Assembly (NCBI GenBank): GCA_009823505.1
Contig: VZQC01006589.1
Location: 4,499,041 to 4,563,040 of the forward strand
Reading direction: 5' to 3'
Length of the DNA: 64,000 nucleotides
From: Rhizomys pruinosus
Lineage: Eukaryota > Chordata > Mammalia > Rodentia > Spalacidae
Position 1 is the first letter of the stretch. The number at the start of each line of letters is the position of its first letter. The position numbers were made by a program, and so were the translations under genes. This document shows positions 28,291 to 43,980 of the stretch, one piece after another. The notes beneath the pieces are model-generated. The model was given only the letters and a program-made list of their open reading frames with translations, had not been told where the DNA came from and did no database searches.

Positions 28291-31200
28291 TCTGATACAC
28301 TAGTCTGGTACCTTATATTAATTCTCTGTAGCCTTCTCCATATTAATCTCATCTTTTATAGAAGTTAACTACATTTCTAATATTCTATACCACTTATATA
28401 TAAGATTTAAATGTGAGGTACTTTTTAAGTTCGTAAGCCTAATATCTACAATCGTTTGGAAAGAAAAATTCGCATTTCAATCAAAATATATTCAGAGTAT
28501 TTAGAAAATGTACATTGAGAAATAATAGTCAGACAAGTAGATGTATTACCATACCAGTAAAAATTAGAACTGGGGAAAAAAAGATAATGACAAAGCTCAA
28601 ATTGATGATGAAGTATTGTTTCTTCTCAAAATAGATACCATATTAAAAAGCCTAACCTCATTAATAATAAAGAACAAAGAAAAAAAAAAATCACAATAAA
28701 ACCATCTTAAGGAAATATAAAGAATTCTCAGTAACAAACAGCACTTGTCCGATAAAATTTTAAAGACCAAACTATTGTACTTGTAGTACTGCAGTGTAGA
28801 ACCATTGCAGAGGTTAATGGTTTGGTTGTAAGTTGGATGGAGACATTAGGATATAATTAACGGCATGAAGTCAATGACTTTTTTGAACCTAATAATTAGA
28901 TTGAAGAATAATAATGTTATTGTAACGATTATTGGGATAAAAGGTTCCATTAGTCACACACATCATGACCACTGGATATTTTAATTAGCCAATATTGTAT
29001 CAAAAAAAAAAATAAATGTATTAAGAAAAAGAAAATCTAGTACTGCCTACTCTTTACTAGATCAAACACCCCCTTACTACTACAATTTCGTTGAAGATTA
29101 CAGTTCCCATTTATCATATCAACCACGAAAACAGTTTATTACCCAATCGTTAGCCCATTAGAGGGATAATGCAGTTAAACAAACCTATTTTGAAATGGGT
29201 GTACATAGAAAAGATCAGACTTATATATCAAATCTGCAAAATCAGATGTTTACTCTTATTAAAACAAATGAAAATAATAATAATTCCAGTAATCTAGTAC
29301 ACTCGATATAAAGAGCTGGCCACAAACATTGTCAGAATCATCATACAGAGTAACCAAAACGCCCATACATGAATAATCAACACGAGAATCAAGAAAGAAA
29401 CTCATTCTTCAAAAACTGGCTATAAGAGCCTGAACAGAGAGCTCTAAAATGAAAAATAAAAAGAGCTGAAGAAGAAACACGCTTATAAAAGGTGTCCAAC
29501 ATGTTTACTAATTAAGGAAATGGAGGTTCAAAGCTACTTTTGAAAGATTTCATCTAACCCCAGTCAAAATAACTAAAATTGAAGAAAACAACAATGGCAA
29601 ATGCCGGCTGAAGAAGTGTGAGGGGAACGGAAAGAGGGAAACCTCAATCTATTGTTGCGTGGAATAGGCAACCAGTGCCACCCACTATAGAAGAATCAAT
29701 AGGAGAACTCTTAAAAATGACAATTAACTTACCATCTAATCTGCTCTTAATGCATCTTTGCATATAGCCAATGGACCATCCTGCTATGGAGATACTTGTA
29801 CAGGCATGGTCTGGTGCTGCTCTTTCACAATGGCTAAGAAATGCAAACAACCAAAATGTCCCTCATCAAGTGGGAAAAATTGCACCTGTGAAACAACATT
29901 GTGGAATAGCAATATATTTTGGGTTAATAACAATTAAAAATTATATATGTTTTTTAAACTCAATTTGTAAAGAAAATTGAAATCCTGAAATTTGTAAATA
30001 AATGGAAGTTTAAACTCTAGAATACTGTGTTATTAGTGAATGACTTTACTCTTCTAGACAACCCGGTTCCTCCAGTGAAGTAACAAACTCAGAAAAACAA
30101 GCAGACTCCCTAACTAAGCTCCACCAACATCCACCCTAGATAGGGTTTACGATACCCAAAGCATAAACACCAGCCGAGCCAGGAAGATGGAAACTTAGCT
30201 AACACAAATGTGGATATGGCATAAAAAGGGGGAGAGAAGTGGTCTTCAGAATCTCCAGTTCCCGGTAGGGGGGGACTTGTGGTCGAGACGTTATGGGTTT
30301 CTTCCTGCGCTGTTTCTATATCCGAGCCGTGAAGTCAGTTTTGCACACACCATGGGGGACATTGGGTAAATCAGAGAAATAGCCGTTATCACATTTTAAA
30401 GTGGAAGAGGGGGAGCTAAAGAGAGATGACATCATAATATGGAGAATGACTGAAAGAAATTTTATAAATTATATAAAAATAATGTGTAGAGAAATAAACA
30501 ATGAACGACAAAAAAGGGAAACATTATTAGTTTCAAAGTGCCTAGTGAGAAACACGAATCTCAATAAATAGACAAGGCTGCATGTGTACAGCTGAGTGTT
30601 ACATAACAGAAAACCCAGTGATAAGCAGGGGGAATTTCTCTACTATTGAAGTTAGTGGTCAACAGCGTAAGCGATTCAAAGAGAACTCTCACCACCCACC
30701 CTACACAATATCATAATCTATTCGCAGTCATTGCGTGTGCACTCTCCGAGAATTTTGAAAGACTAAGAAACTATTGCTGAAAGACAAGCAGTACTTGCCC
30801 AGACACAGGCTAGAGCAATGATGCTGGATTGACTTGAAGACTCGTTCCTGAAGGATTCTGAGTATCTTACATAAGTAGGATTTTTTATACAATCTGTTAA
30901 TGTAGAAAACAAACAAAAACCAAAACAAACAAAACAATGGTCAAACAACACACAAATCAAAATTACATATCATATTTTGGTTCCTGACACTCAGTTGTCT
31001 TTAATGCCCTACCATCCGGTAATAACAAACCCCGTGATATTGAACAGATTTGTAAAAGAGAAAACCAGTTCCCCAAAGCTGTTGGTTCGAATATCTCTAA
31101 ATCGCATCCAACATTTTATGACTTTTTAGAATGGAGACCATCTGCTATTGTACAGAGACAGCTATTGAGATATGTTATACATTAAAGCTCTATTCAATAA

Positions 31201-33969
31201 TGGCAGGAAGGAGCGTCCATCTGTCCCCCATAAGGCCTATTGTGAAGGCTCTATGCTCACACCTCAAACATATGGCTTGGTGGGAAGATTACCGGATTCC
31301 ATAGATTCCATTAGCGGATGAAATAACTTTTTCAACCCTTTTTCCATTTTCTGTGAAACCCCTATGCAACCAACTAAAACTAATCTGTTACTTTGTTATT
31401 CTAGACCCAATAAAAGTTCTTATCCTCATTGGCATATTTACATGGGAGCGAACCTCTGTGATACCAAGTCTTATTACTCATCAAATAATCACTTTTTTTT
31501 TTTTTTTATTTTTTTATATATATAAATGCCTAACAGATCATTTAGCACAATTACAAGAGTTCCAGATCTGGTCAATATTGGCAGAAAAATAAGTGTTTGT
31601 GAGAAGCTTAATACGAAGGGACACATCTTGAATGCAACTTCTACACACAGAATGAACACAATTCTCACCAGATCGGTTTCCTTATGCAGCAGAGGGGGTG
31701 ATTAAACATTTAGAAACCAAACAATTGGGTGGTATGCACAGGCACAGAAAGAAGAAAGATCCTGGCCAGAGTGCTTGTCACTGAATAGGACACCTATTTA
31801 AAATATCTGCTTTGTCCTCCGAAGGCTAGGGATCCACTGTGGAAAGAGGAGGCAGAAAGACTGTTAAAGTCCAGAGGTGTGGGATGATCACAAAGAAAGT
31901 CATTCCAGATACCAGTATCCTCCTTCATCGTTACCCACAGTGAACTCACACAATGTAGCAGCAAGTCTATCACACCCTAGGCAAGCCTAAAAGCCCAGAC
32001 CAAAGGTCTAGAAGCAAGAAAGATGAGTGAACCAATCCTGAGAGCAAGAATTCCCAACCTGATGTAAAAATCTTCTGGCAGGGCCTGGAGAGATGGCCTA
32101 GCAGTTACGAGCTCGTTGCGCCTTCTTCCTTTTTCTTCAATATTTATATACCCTATGCCCTTAGCTGAAAAATTCCAATTTAAACTCTTCTGAAAACAGA
32201 AAATGTAGATTTTGCATTACCCTATATGGTGAAAAGAAATTTAAAGAAAAACAACATATCTCACAGCCTTTATAAAATACCATTAAATTAGAATTGTCTT
32301 ACAAATACATCCAAAATTTTAACTTAATTTAACATAAAAATGTATCCTCCCTTGTTCACATTTTTCTCTAATTTTATATTAAATAATCAATGTCTTGGAA
32401 GTTTATTCTTGGAAAGTTCACAACAGGGTTCCTCCTATAGCTTACACCTGATGAATATTGGGATCAAATTTCCAGTCTGACCCATCTTTCTCTAATTATT
32501 CTGAGAGACTCTTTCTCGTAAAACTAAATCATATGAAATCCCATCCAAATTAAACCAAAAAACCCAATATAAACAATCAAGAAAAAGAATGCAGTTTGGT
32601 AGAATCATTATTTATCAAAACAATTACATACTAGCCAGTATCCTCCTCTATTGCTAAGATCTCCCACAGTCAATGCGCATCTATTAGACCAAAGGTTTAA
32701 AGAAAGTATAATAATTTATAGCAAGGACAGGTGAGCATGATACCCAGTCAGTTACCAGGAGAAAATAGACACAACAGACTGCCTTTTGCAGAGGATACAC
32801 AAACAGGTCGTACTGAATCACACAACTTAAGCAAACCCACATTATGCTGGTAACTGTCTGAAGAAAAGCCGACTAAGTGACTCCAAAATAATATCCAGAG
32901 ATGTGAATAAATCCCGTAAAGGACTCCTCTCTGATCCTCACCACGTTTCAAGTTGCATTCTACGACATACAAGTTCTCTTATGCCACATACCAAAAAATA
33001 ATAAAATTAAAAAAAACTCTTTGATACTCCGTGCATTTATATAATATAGTTGATTAAAATACCACCATATAACAAAATAATTTCGTTAAGGTTATTACAT
33101 GCCAAATTAAATAATGATATGGAAAAACCATAAAAACTATAAACCTAGATAAGAAAAATAAATATGCTTATATCCTTACCAAACATCTCAATAATAGAAG
33201 GGTTAGTGATGTAAAAATGTACAAGTAATTTCTAATATTTACACCGAAAATAACAAATCCAACATACATTGTATATAAGATATAAGTGACATTTGATATT
33301 ATATTAAAAGAGAGCCCAATAATATATGCACATATACGAAAAGATGTAGCTTATCACCAACATTATATATTAATATACTTAACAAACCAGTTTGTCAACT
33401 GATATTGAGTAGAATTGGACAATTGGTATCGTATAGAACTTATGGTCTATATGACATAGTCACAAAAGCTGTGCTATTCTCTGAATGAGACAATAACAAA
33501 GTGCTTCAACATCACACCCTCCGAGCCAGCAATTCTTATCCTCGTCCATGACCCAGGAACTTGAAGCTTCCAGGGCCCAAACTCTGCCCTGAAAATTGGA
33601 GACAAAGTTACAGATGGAGTCTTGGTTTACTAGATAGAAGGCAAGGAATACAATCTCTTTATCAAGGTTGGACCTGTGGCAACACATACCTTTAATCCTT
33701 ACAGTACTAGATGGATTCAGGTTGGAAGGCAAGGTTATCTCTCTGTGAAGAAATCCAGGTCAGATCCTTGAATTCTATAATGCAACGATTTCCAAGTCCA
33801 TGACTGGCGGCTACAGGAAAAAGCCATTAATTTTAACCTCCCACCCCCCAACCACACACACCAAGTAAAAAGCTTCATCAAAATCCACTACATTTGCAAA
33901 GGAAGTATAATAAATTTTAAGCTTCAAACTTAAGATATACTTTGTAGGAATGAAAGCCAATATTTATAG
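28291..33969. other. AT-rich noisy stretch, mostly unrecognised
   Basis: Very AT-rich sequence with little recognisable content. A noisy plus-strand L1 ORF2 3' end can be followed at about 29440-30150 (tcacaatggctaagaaatgc and aaccaaaatgtccctcatca in place of the usual L1 motif). A B2 head without body lies at 32085-32110. No open frame here looks like a protein. I take it to be part of the same low-quality gap fill. Confidence 0.6.
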
Positions 33970-36170
33970 AAAAAAAAAAAAAAAAAAAGAAAAAGAGTAG
34001 TTGGGAAGAATTGGTTAGTATATGTAAATCATCCATTGACATGTAACCTTCCTTCTTTCCTATAGTTATTTTAAAATGTTAATATTATTTTTCCTTTCAG
34101 GATGATTTTCCTGGGGCAAATAAGATGGCTCAGTGGGTAAAGAAGCTTGCTGCCAAGCCTGAAGACCTGAGTTTGATCCCTGGGATCCAAACAAGTGATA
34201 TAAGGAGATAAGTGACTGCTGCAAGTTGTCTTCTGGCCTTCACATGGCACTGTGGCTCCTGCATGTTCACATGTGTACACACGCGCACACACACACACAT
34301 GCACATGCACACACACACGGTCACACATGCGTGCACATACACATGTACACACACACACACAAACAAGAACTGACTCTTGTCAGTATTATGAAGAGGAACA
34401 TTCTTTATTATATGATCACATTTATCTCTTCTGAATACTCCTTTGATTAAATCACACAAATGGCCATCTTTCAAAAAACAGGATTATTTAGCTGGGCGTG
34501 GTGGCGCACGCCTTTAATCCTAGCACTCGGGAGGCAGAGGCAGGCGGATCTTTGTGAGTTCAAGGCCAGCCTGGTCTACAGAGTGAGTTCCAGGACAGCC
34601 TGATGCTCCAGGGAGACCTTGTCTCAAAAAGACAAAAAAAAACCAAAACAAAACAAAACAAAAAAACAGGATTAAAAAATCTTAATTTTTCTAACTTGCT
34701 ATTATATTATTTTACTTTACAATAAATAGTAGTCATTTTTGTTTGTTTGATACAGAATCTCCCTGTAGCCCCAGCTGACCTGGAACTTGTTATGTAGACC
34801 AGGCTGGCCTCAAACTCGCAGACATTTGTCTGCCTCTGCCTCCTAAGTGCTGGGATCAAGGTGTGCACCACCATACCTAGCAACAGTAGTCATTTTTAAA
34901 AGAACTGTTTTTAGCCATAAAACTGGGAGAAATTTAGATGAAAATTCAAATATAGGGGGCTGGAGAGGTTAAGAGCACCGACTACTCTTGCAGAGGACCT
35001 GGGTTCGATTCCCAGCACCCACATGGTGGCTAAGAACAGTCTTTAACTCTAGTTTCAGGGGAATCTGATGCCCTCTTCTGACCTCCGAAACATTGCACGA
35101 CTTGGGTGTACCTACCTACATACAGACAGTACACTCATACACATAAAATAATAAAAAAAGAAAATTCAAATATAAAAGATACAAAAGAAAAGCTATGAAC
35201 ATACACAAAGAACTTTGAGCAGGGACTTAAACAGATGCTTGCATGTCAAGGTTTATAGCAATGTTAATCACATAGTCAAAGGTAGAAACAATCCAAGTTC
35301 CCAATGGATACACGGACAAACGCGGGAGACACAAAAATGGAACACTATTTAGCCTAAAAGGGAAGAAATTCTGACATATTCCATAACATAGGTGAACCTT
35401 AAAAAGACATTAAGCTAGGTAAAAGAAGCCAGTCATAAAGGACAAATATTACATGACTTTACTTACATAAAACACTTAGAATAGGCAAATTCAGAGACAG
35501 AGCAGGTAATCAGGGCATCAGGGGTAGTGATGGAGGCAGTGAGGGTGTTACTTGTTAATGGGTGGAATTCATCTGGAATGAGGAAAATGTTCTGGAAGTG
35601 AACAGTGCTGATGGTTACACAATACAGAATGGACTATTATATATCAGTGAGTAATATACCTAAGATGTTTTCAAGTTGCATGCTCTGTATATTTTATAAG
35701 GCTGAAATGTTCCAGAGGCTGAAAAGGTATAATATGAATATCTGATCCTGAGCTGGATCCTGATGGGAAGAAAACACTACAGAGGACATTACTGTCTCAC
35801 CTCACAAAGTTGGAACACAATTAGTCAAAACTGCTGTACTGATGTTCAGTTTACTGACATGGAAGATGCAGCACAGGGGTGGGGAGGCTGGAGATATGGT
35901 TTAGTGGTTAGGAGCTCTAGCTGCTCTTGTAGAGGACTGGGGCCCAGCACCCACATGGCAGCTAATGACTGCCCATGACTCTAGTCCCAGGACAGTGATG
36001 CCCTTTTCTGACCTCTGAAGGCATTATATAACATGGGTGCACTTATATACACATATGGAGACATTCATACATACAAAAATAAATAAAAAATTTCAAATAT
36101 GTAATTTAAAAAAGAGAAAATGAAGCTAAGCATGGTGGCACATGCTTTTAATCCCAGCACTTAACAGTTA
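33970..36170 (+). repeat. Right arm SINEs and old L1 3' end
   Basis: A-rich tail at 33970-33988 (probably the tail of a lost B1), a plus B3 with (AC)n (34116-34365), B1 plus 34490-34670, B1 minus 34735-34880, B2 plus 34955-35160, an ancient mammalian L1 3' end, plus, at about 35215-35740, B2 plus 35885-36095, and a B1 head fragment 36125-36165. This arm reads cleanly, unlike its mirror at 18.7-24.4 kb. Confidence 0.8.
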
Positions 36171-36249
36171 CAGAAAAGGACACTCTAGTTTTAGGAAATT
36201 CTTAGATGCAAAGGGACATGCTACGTGCATGTCTTATCTTAAAATATTT

Positions 36250-37940
36250 TTTTATTGGGCTGGAGAGATGGCCTAGCGGTTAAGAGTGCCGACTGCTCTT
36301 ACAGAGGACCTGGGTTCGATCCCCAGCACCCACATGGCGGCCAAGAACCATCTGAAACTCCAATTCCAGGAGAACTCCAGTTCCAGGGGAATCTGACACC
36401 CTCTTCTGACCTCCGCAGCATTGCATGACATGGGTGCACAAACTTGCATGCAGACAGTACATTCATACAGATACATAAATAAATAAAATTAATTAAAAAA
36501 TAAAAAATTATTAATTAATTAATTAATTTATTTTTTGTCTTTTTGAGACAGGGTCTCCCTGTAGCCCCAGCTGTCCTGGAACTCAACTCTGTAGACCAGG
36601 CTGGCCTTGAACTCACAAAGATCCTCCTGCCTCTGCCTCCCAAGTGCTAGGATTAAAGGTGTGCGCCACCACGCCCTGCATATTTATTTATTTTTAAAAG
36701 ATTTATTTTTACTTCCTATGTATGAAGGTTTGCTTGCATGTATGCCCTCCAGAAGAGGGCATTAGATCCCCTGGAACTGGAGTTATAATAGGCTGTTGTC
36801 AGTTTCAGGACCCAAATGGTAGAAAAGAATTGAGTCTCCCAAATTATCCTCTGTCTTCCTCATGTGCCACCCTTCAAATAAATAAAATGTAATTTAAAAA
36901 GTTAAATAAGCAAAACCTCTTGGAAAGAGTTTTATATGACATTTCAAATATAAAACAGATAAAGATGGAGGCAAGGGATGAGAGGGGCTGTAGACTCCAC
37001 AAGGGCTAATAGAGAAGCAGTCCTAGATGTAAGAAGTGACCTGGGAGAACTACCCAGCTCTGCCATGGGGAATGGGATTTCCAGGAGGAGAGCATCAGGA
37101 CAGACAGCAGAGGCCATGTGCACTCTGAAGAAGAACAGAGCCAGGAGGTGGAGGGACACACACAAGACACACTAGGAAGCATAAAAGGACAGGTTGGAGC
37201 AATTGCTCAGCTGTAAAGAGGACTGGCTGCTCTTGTAGAGGACCTGGGTTCAATTCCCAGCATCCACATGGTGGCTAAGAACTGTTCTAACTCCAGTTCT
37301 AGGGGATCCAATGCCCTTTTTTGACCTCTGAGGGCACTGCATGACACGGGTGCACTTACATACATGCAGGCAATACACTCATATACATAAAATAATTTTT
37401 TAAAAAATAGGACACTGGGTATGTTGGCACATGCCTTTAATCCCAGAACTCAGGAGGCAGAGGCAGGTAGATTTCTGTGAGTTCCAGGCCAGCCTGGTCT
37501 ACATAGTGAGTTCAAGGCTAGCTTGGGCTACAGGAAGACCCTGTCTCAAAAAGACAAAGAACAAAGCCAGAAAGCTCAGGTTATGAAGGATCCTTCAGAC
37601 ACATCTAATGGCTGGTTATCATTACCCTTTCCTCTCCTACATATGTAAATAAAGTTTCTAAGTCAAGAAAATATTAGAATATAAGGGAGTTACATTGTTA
37701 GGTATATATAATCTTTTTAATTTTTTAAATTATTTTTTATGTGTATGAGTGTACTGTCTGCATGTAGGTTGGTGCACCTGTATTGTGCAATGCCGCAGGG
37801 GTCAGAAGAGGGTGTTGGAGTACTGTGGAACTGGAGTTAAAGATGGTTCTTAGCTGCCATGTGGGTGCTGGGAATTGAACCCGGGTCCTCTGCAAGAGCA
37901 GTCAGTGCTCTTAACTGCTGAGCCATCTCTCCAGCCGATA
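36250..37940. repeat. B2/B1 cluster in intron 9
   Basis: Young plus B2 36253-36490, B1 minus 36530-36680, B2 minus fragment 36690-36830, B2 plus 37195-37400, B1 plus 37405-37560, B2 minus 37715-37937. The stretch 36831-37194 is unique. Confidence 0.88.
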
Positions 37941-38047
37941 TAATTTTTAAATTAACCAAAATAGCATATTTATTCACCTTCATTTCTAAGGACAACAAAA
38001 CCAATTTTAGGCAAGGTAGTTTTCATACTCAATTTCAAAATAAATGA

Positions 38048-39090
38048 AATGAGCCTACCACCTGACCCAGTCATACCATTCAACCTATCACAGAGATACA
38101 TGCACATCTATGTTTATTGCAGCTCTATTCACAATGGCAAAGAGCTGGAAGCAACCCAAGTGTCCCTCAACTGACGAGTGGATAGAGAAAATGTGGTACA
38201 TCTACACAATGGAATTCTATGCAACAGTAAAGAAAGATGACATCATGAACTTTGCAGGTATGGATGGAACTAGAAGCCATTATACTAAGGGAAGTAACAT
38301 AGTCCCAAAAAAACAAATGACATATGGTGTCTCTCATTTGTGGATGCTAGCACCAATTCTATCTTTAGAAGGCAAACTGAATAATTCCTTTTTATTTCTT
38401 TGTTTTTTAGTAAATATAATACCTGATGTGACTCATCAACTTGCTTTGTAATGTAGAAAAGTAATGTGTCTTTTTTAAAATATTTTTTATTTATTTATTT
38501 TTTATTGTATGTGTATGAGTGTTTTGCCGGAATGTATGCAAATGCATCATGTATGTACAGTACCTGAGGAAGATGGAAGAATGTGTTGGACTTCCTAAAA
38601 CTGGAGTTAAGGATGGTTATTAGCCACCAAGTGGGTGCTGGGAACTGAACCCAGGTCCTCTGCAAGAACAGCCAGTGCTCTTAACCCCTGAGCCATCTCT
38701 TCGGCCCCAACATTTTCTTTATCTGGATACAATCCTATCAAAATGCGAAACCCTAAACATGCTTTGGAATTAACCTAGAGTTTATTTTCAGATGTTATAA
38801 TTTTGGTATTTCTGAGGTGTCCATATAGGCATATTTTGGAACAATATAAATGAGAAGGAACAACAACAACAAAAAAGACTGGGTCAAAGATCTGACTGAA
38901 ACAGTAAACTTAAGCCCCAAATGGTAAACTTCAGCATCAAAAAATTTAAAAAAGACAGAGAAAAAGATGAAAGACATGTATGGCAGAATGCATGAGCTCT
39001 GACAGGGAGGTGGCAAGGAAGGGAAATTGGGTCTAAATTTGATTAAGAAATGTTGTATGAAATACACAAAACTTCAAAAAAAATTACAAA
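38048..39090 (+). mobile_element. L1 3' end split by a B2
   Basis: Plus-strand L1: ORF2 end (38048-38390, [19 protein letters not shown]) and 3' UTR (38720-39090, with the gcagaatgcatgagctctg motif). A minus B2 at 38465-38705 separates the two parts. Its mirror image opens the noisy block at 18731. Confidence 0.88.
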
Positions 39091-39094
39091 CAAC

Positions 39095-39275
39095 TTTTTA
39101 TAAAATTATTATTGTATGTACATGATGTGTATGTGGCATGGGCTGTAGAGGTTGGAGAGCAACTTTGTGGAGTTGGTTCTCTCCTTCTACCTTTACATGG
39201 GATCTAGGGATCGAACTTGAGACACCAGGCTTGCATAGCAAGTGCCTTTGCCCACTAAGCCATCTTGCCAGCCCA
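39095..39275 (-). mobile_element. B3-type SINE next to exon 9
   Basis: A minus B3 (ctctccttctacctttacat, then aagccatcttgccagccc end), 79 bases beyond the exon 9 donor. Confidence 0.78.
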
Positions 39276-39353
39276 ATTTTAACACTCAATGACAGAACAG
39301 TGCATGTGTGAAAACTCACAGGAATTTGTATTTATTATTCAATTATTTCATAC

Positions 39354-39417
39354 CTGCTCGCTGCAGCAAATGCAATTCATTGACACTTATGTATTTCTTA
39401 AATACATCCATGCACAC
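39354..39417 (-). CDS. Topaz1: Topaz1 exon 9
   Basis: This is a 64-base exon with a TTTTATAG acceptor and a GCAG/GTATGA donor. It reads VCMDVFKKYISVNELHLLQR plus Ala and one base. The sequence is strongly family-like (CMDVFKKYI, LLQRA). It is the last exon before the 22-kb intron that holds the suspect gap fill. Its final G joins the CA at the start of exon 10 to make Ala, so no exon needs to be sought in the corrupted stretch. Confidence 0.9.
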
Positions 39418-41428
<2,011 letters not shown>

Positions 41429-41486
41429 CTTCCTTTGAACAGTGAAACAGTCATTCCTGTCTGGCATGTTCTTTCTTCCCTCTACA

Positions 41487-43100
41487 GTTTGTTTGTTTGT
41501 TTGTTTGTTTGTTTGTTTGTTTGTTGTATATGTGCTAGTACAGCTGCCATGGTGTGGGACTGAAGGTCAGAGGACAAAATGGGGGAGTTAGTTTTCTTCT
41601 TGTACTATATGGGGTCTTAGGTCAAACTCAGGTCTTCAGGCTTGGTACCAGGCCCTTTCTTTCCCAGTGAGCTGCCTCACTGTCCTTGCTCTGGCATGTT
41701 CTTATTCAACTTGGACTGTGTTGCCATATGTGTTAATGTGAAATATGGAATGATTTTTATCTTGGTACCCTGAAGCACTTTTAAGAAAGTTATCTGCCTT
41801 TCATGGTAGCACTGAGGCCTTATCAAGTTAAGCACTGCACATAAACCTCTCTAGAGGAAGAATACTGACAAACCTCATGCTATGGACGTGGCTGAGTCCT
41901 TGACAAACACATTCTGAAGTCCTAACCCCTGTGTGACTACACAAGTCCTGAGGCAGGGGAACCTTAGCACACATATACCTGAGAAAGACATAGGCAAAGA
42001 CTTAGCAAGAAGGTGGCCTTCTGAGCTGTAAACAGTCTTCACCACAGACCCCATCTGATAGAACCCTGTCCTGGACTCCAAAAGTGTGGTAACAGTCTAT
42101 TGCTGATATGCTTCATCTGTGGTACTTTGTTACAGTAGTCCAGACACTATTTTTGTTGCTGTTGTTTTTTTTTGAGCCACGGAATCTCTACAGCCCCAGC
42201 TGGCCTGGACTCACTATGGAGAACAGGCTGGCCTTGATTTCACAATCTGCCCAAGTGCTGGGATTAAAGGTGTGTAACACCACAGCCAGCAGACACTGTA
42301 TTTTTTAATGGCGTCTTTTAAAAAAAGAACTAGGATATTTTAAAACATTCTCCTAAATTTTTAAAATTTATTTTATGAGTTTTAAAAATTTATTTATTTT
42401 TATTTTATGTGTATGAATGTTATGCCTGCATGTGTGTCTGTGCACCCATATCGTGCAGTGCCCAAGAAGACAGAGAAGGTGTTAGATTCCCTGGAACTGG
42501 AGTTACAAACAGTTGTTAGCCACCAGGTGGGTGGTGGGATTCAAACCTGGGTCCTCTATAAGAGTAGTCAGTGCTCTTAACCACCGAGCCATCTCTTTAG
42601 CCTGTGTATGAGGTATTTTTTTTTTGTCTGCATATGTATACGTGTTGTGCAGTACAAGCAGAACAGAATAAGGAGCTGGAGCCCCTGGAACTGGAGTTAC
42701 AGGCAGTTGTTAACTGCCATGTGGATGCTGGGAACTGAACCTGGGTGGTCTGCAAGCACAGTCAGTGTTCTTAACCACTAAGCCATCTCTCCAGCCTCAC
42801 AATGTAACAATTTTCTAACTTGTAAGCATTTTTTTTTTTGTCTTTTAGAGTTAGGGTCATATAGACCAGGCTGGCCTTGAACTCACAAGATCCGCCTGCC
42901 TCTGCCTGGCTAAACATCCCTTATTAACCACGGAGCCATCTCTCCAGCACCTAAAAACATTCTTTTCTAAAGATAAATTTATATACTTACTTTGTGTGTG
43001 TACTGTGTGTGCGCACTGTATACGCAAGTACCCATGCTGCATGTGTCCATGCGGAGGCCAGGGATCAATGTCTGTTTTCTTCTTCTATTTTTCTCCACCT

Positions 43101-43159
<59 letters not shown>

Positions 43160-43370
43160 AGATGAGTCTCTCATTGAACTTGGAGCTCTCCCCTTCAGCT
43201 AGACTAGCTGGCTGGTGAGCTTCGGGACCCGCCTGTCCCTCTCCTCCCAACATCAGGGTACTCATGCCCACCATCACACCTGGCTTTTATGTAGGTGCTG
43301 GGACCTAAACTCAGGTCTTCATGCTTATGAAGTGAGCACTTTACCCACTAAACCATCTCCTTAGCCCAAG
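41487..43370 (-). repeat. Intron 6 SINEs and simple repeats
   Basis: (TTTG)n at 41487-41525, B3 minus 41525-41690, B1 minus 42160-42295, B2 minus 42375-42603 and 42612-42800, a B1 fragment 42830-42910 with a B2 end attached, and a B4-type composite 42955-43370 that contains a run of 56 T (43103-43158). The stretch 41691-42159 is unique. Confidence 0.8.
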
Positions 43371-43840
43371 CATTTTTATTTTAATTGTTTATTTTTTTTT
43401 TACCTCTGTAGCTAGATACAGTTTGGTACAAGCTGCATACTTCTGCAGTAATTTGCATTGTGGAAACTAGAAGGTTTTGAAATAAAACATATAAGCACTG
43501 TGGGCAGCTGTGATAGCTCACAATACCAAGTAGCATAAAATGGGTGCGGAGGATGTACTCTACAAAACAATTTTAGTTTCTAAACCCATTCTTTAACAGA
43601 GCTTCTTTTATTAAGAGAACTATGAGGAAATGATACAAACCCTAAACATGTAAATATAATCAATTAAAATGTAAATATTATAATGCCACTTTCACATAAA
43701 TACAGATATTTCAGAAAATATAGCACCAAGAATATTCTAATTTCAACACATTTCACACTGGTTTCTATCTTTCCCTGTATGCTGTATAATTTCGATATTA
43801 CTTACAGCTAATAGGATCTTATTAAGAAAACAAGTATTAC

Positions 43841-43980
43841 CACTCATCCAGGGCTTTGGCACTGTGTCTTCTCGAGGGCCACTTAGATTCAAAGGAAGTA
43901 CTGATGAGCACAGAGGTTTGGGGCCCAGTGCTGTTAAGTGACATTCGTCAACCACAGCCTCTGCATTTCTAGAATCTTTG
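43841..43980 (-). CDS. Topaz1: Topaz1 exon 6
   Basis: This is a 140-base exon with an acceptor ending ATACAG and an AGTG/GTAATA donor. It reads KDSRNAEAVVDECHLTALG, then PKPLCSSVLPLNLSG and PKPWMSG. The PKPLC and PPLNLSG-type motifs are family features. A second, stronger-looking donor (GCT/GTAAGT, exon end 43806) lies 35 bases downstream, but only the first gives the phase that exon 7 needs. Confidence 0.87.

Noticed and set aside
19140..33732. Other open frames across the corrupted intron as possible new genes.
   Set aside because: They fall in mirrored SINEs or error-rich AT sequence; none persists in the clean mirror copy at 34-39 kb.
34226..34450. His/Thr-rich and Cys/Val-rich frames at TG/CA tracts (also 12.9, 14.0 and 18.5 kb).
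   Set aside because: Translations of dinucleotide repeats.
43806..43841. Use of the perfect GTAAGT donor after 43806 to extend exon 6.
   Set aside because: It would leave exon 6 in phase 0, which exon 7 cannot accept, and would skip the family-like [10 protein letters not shown] join.
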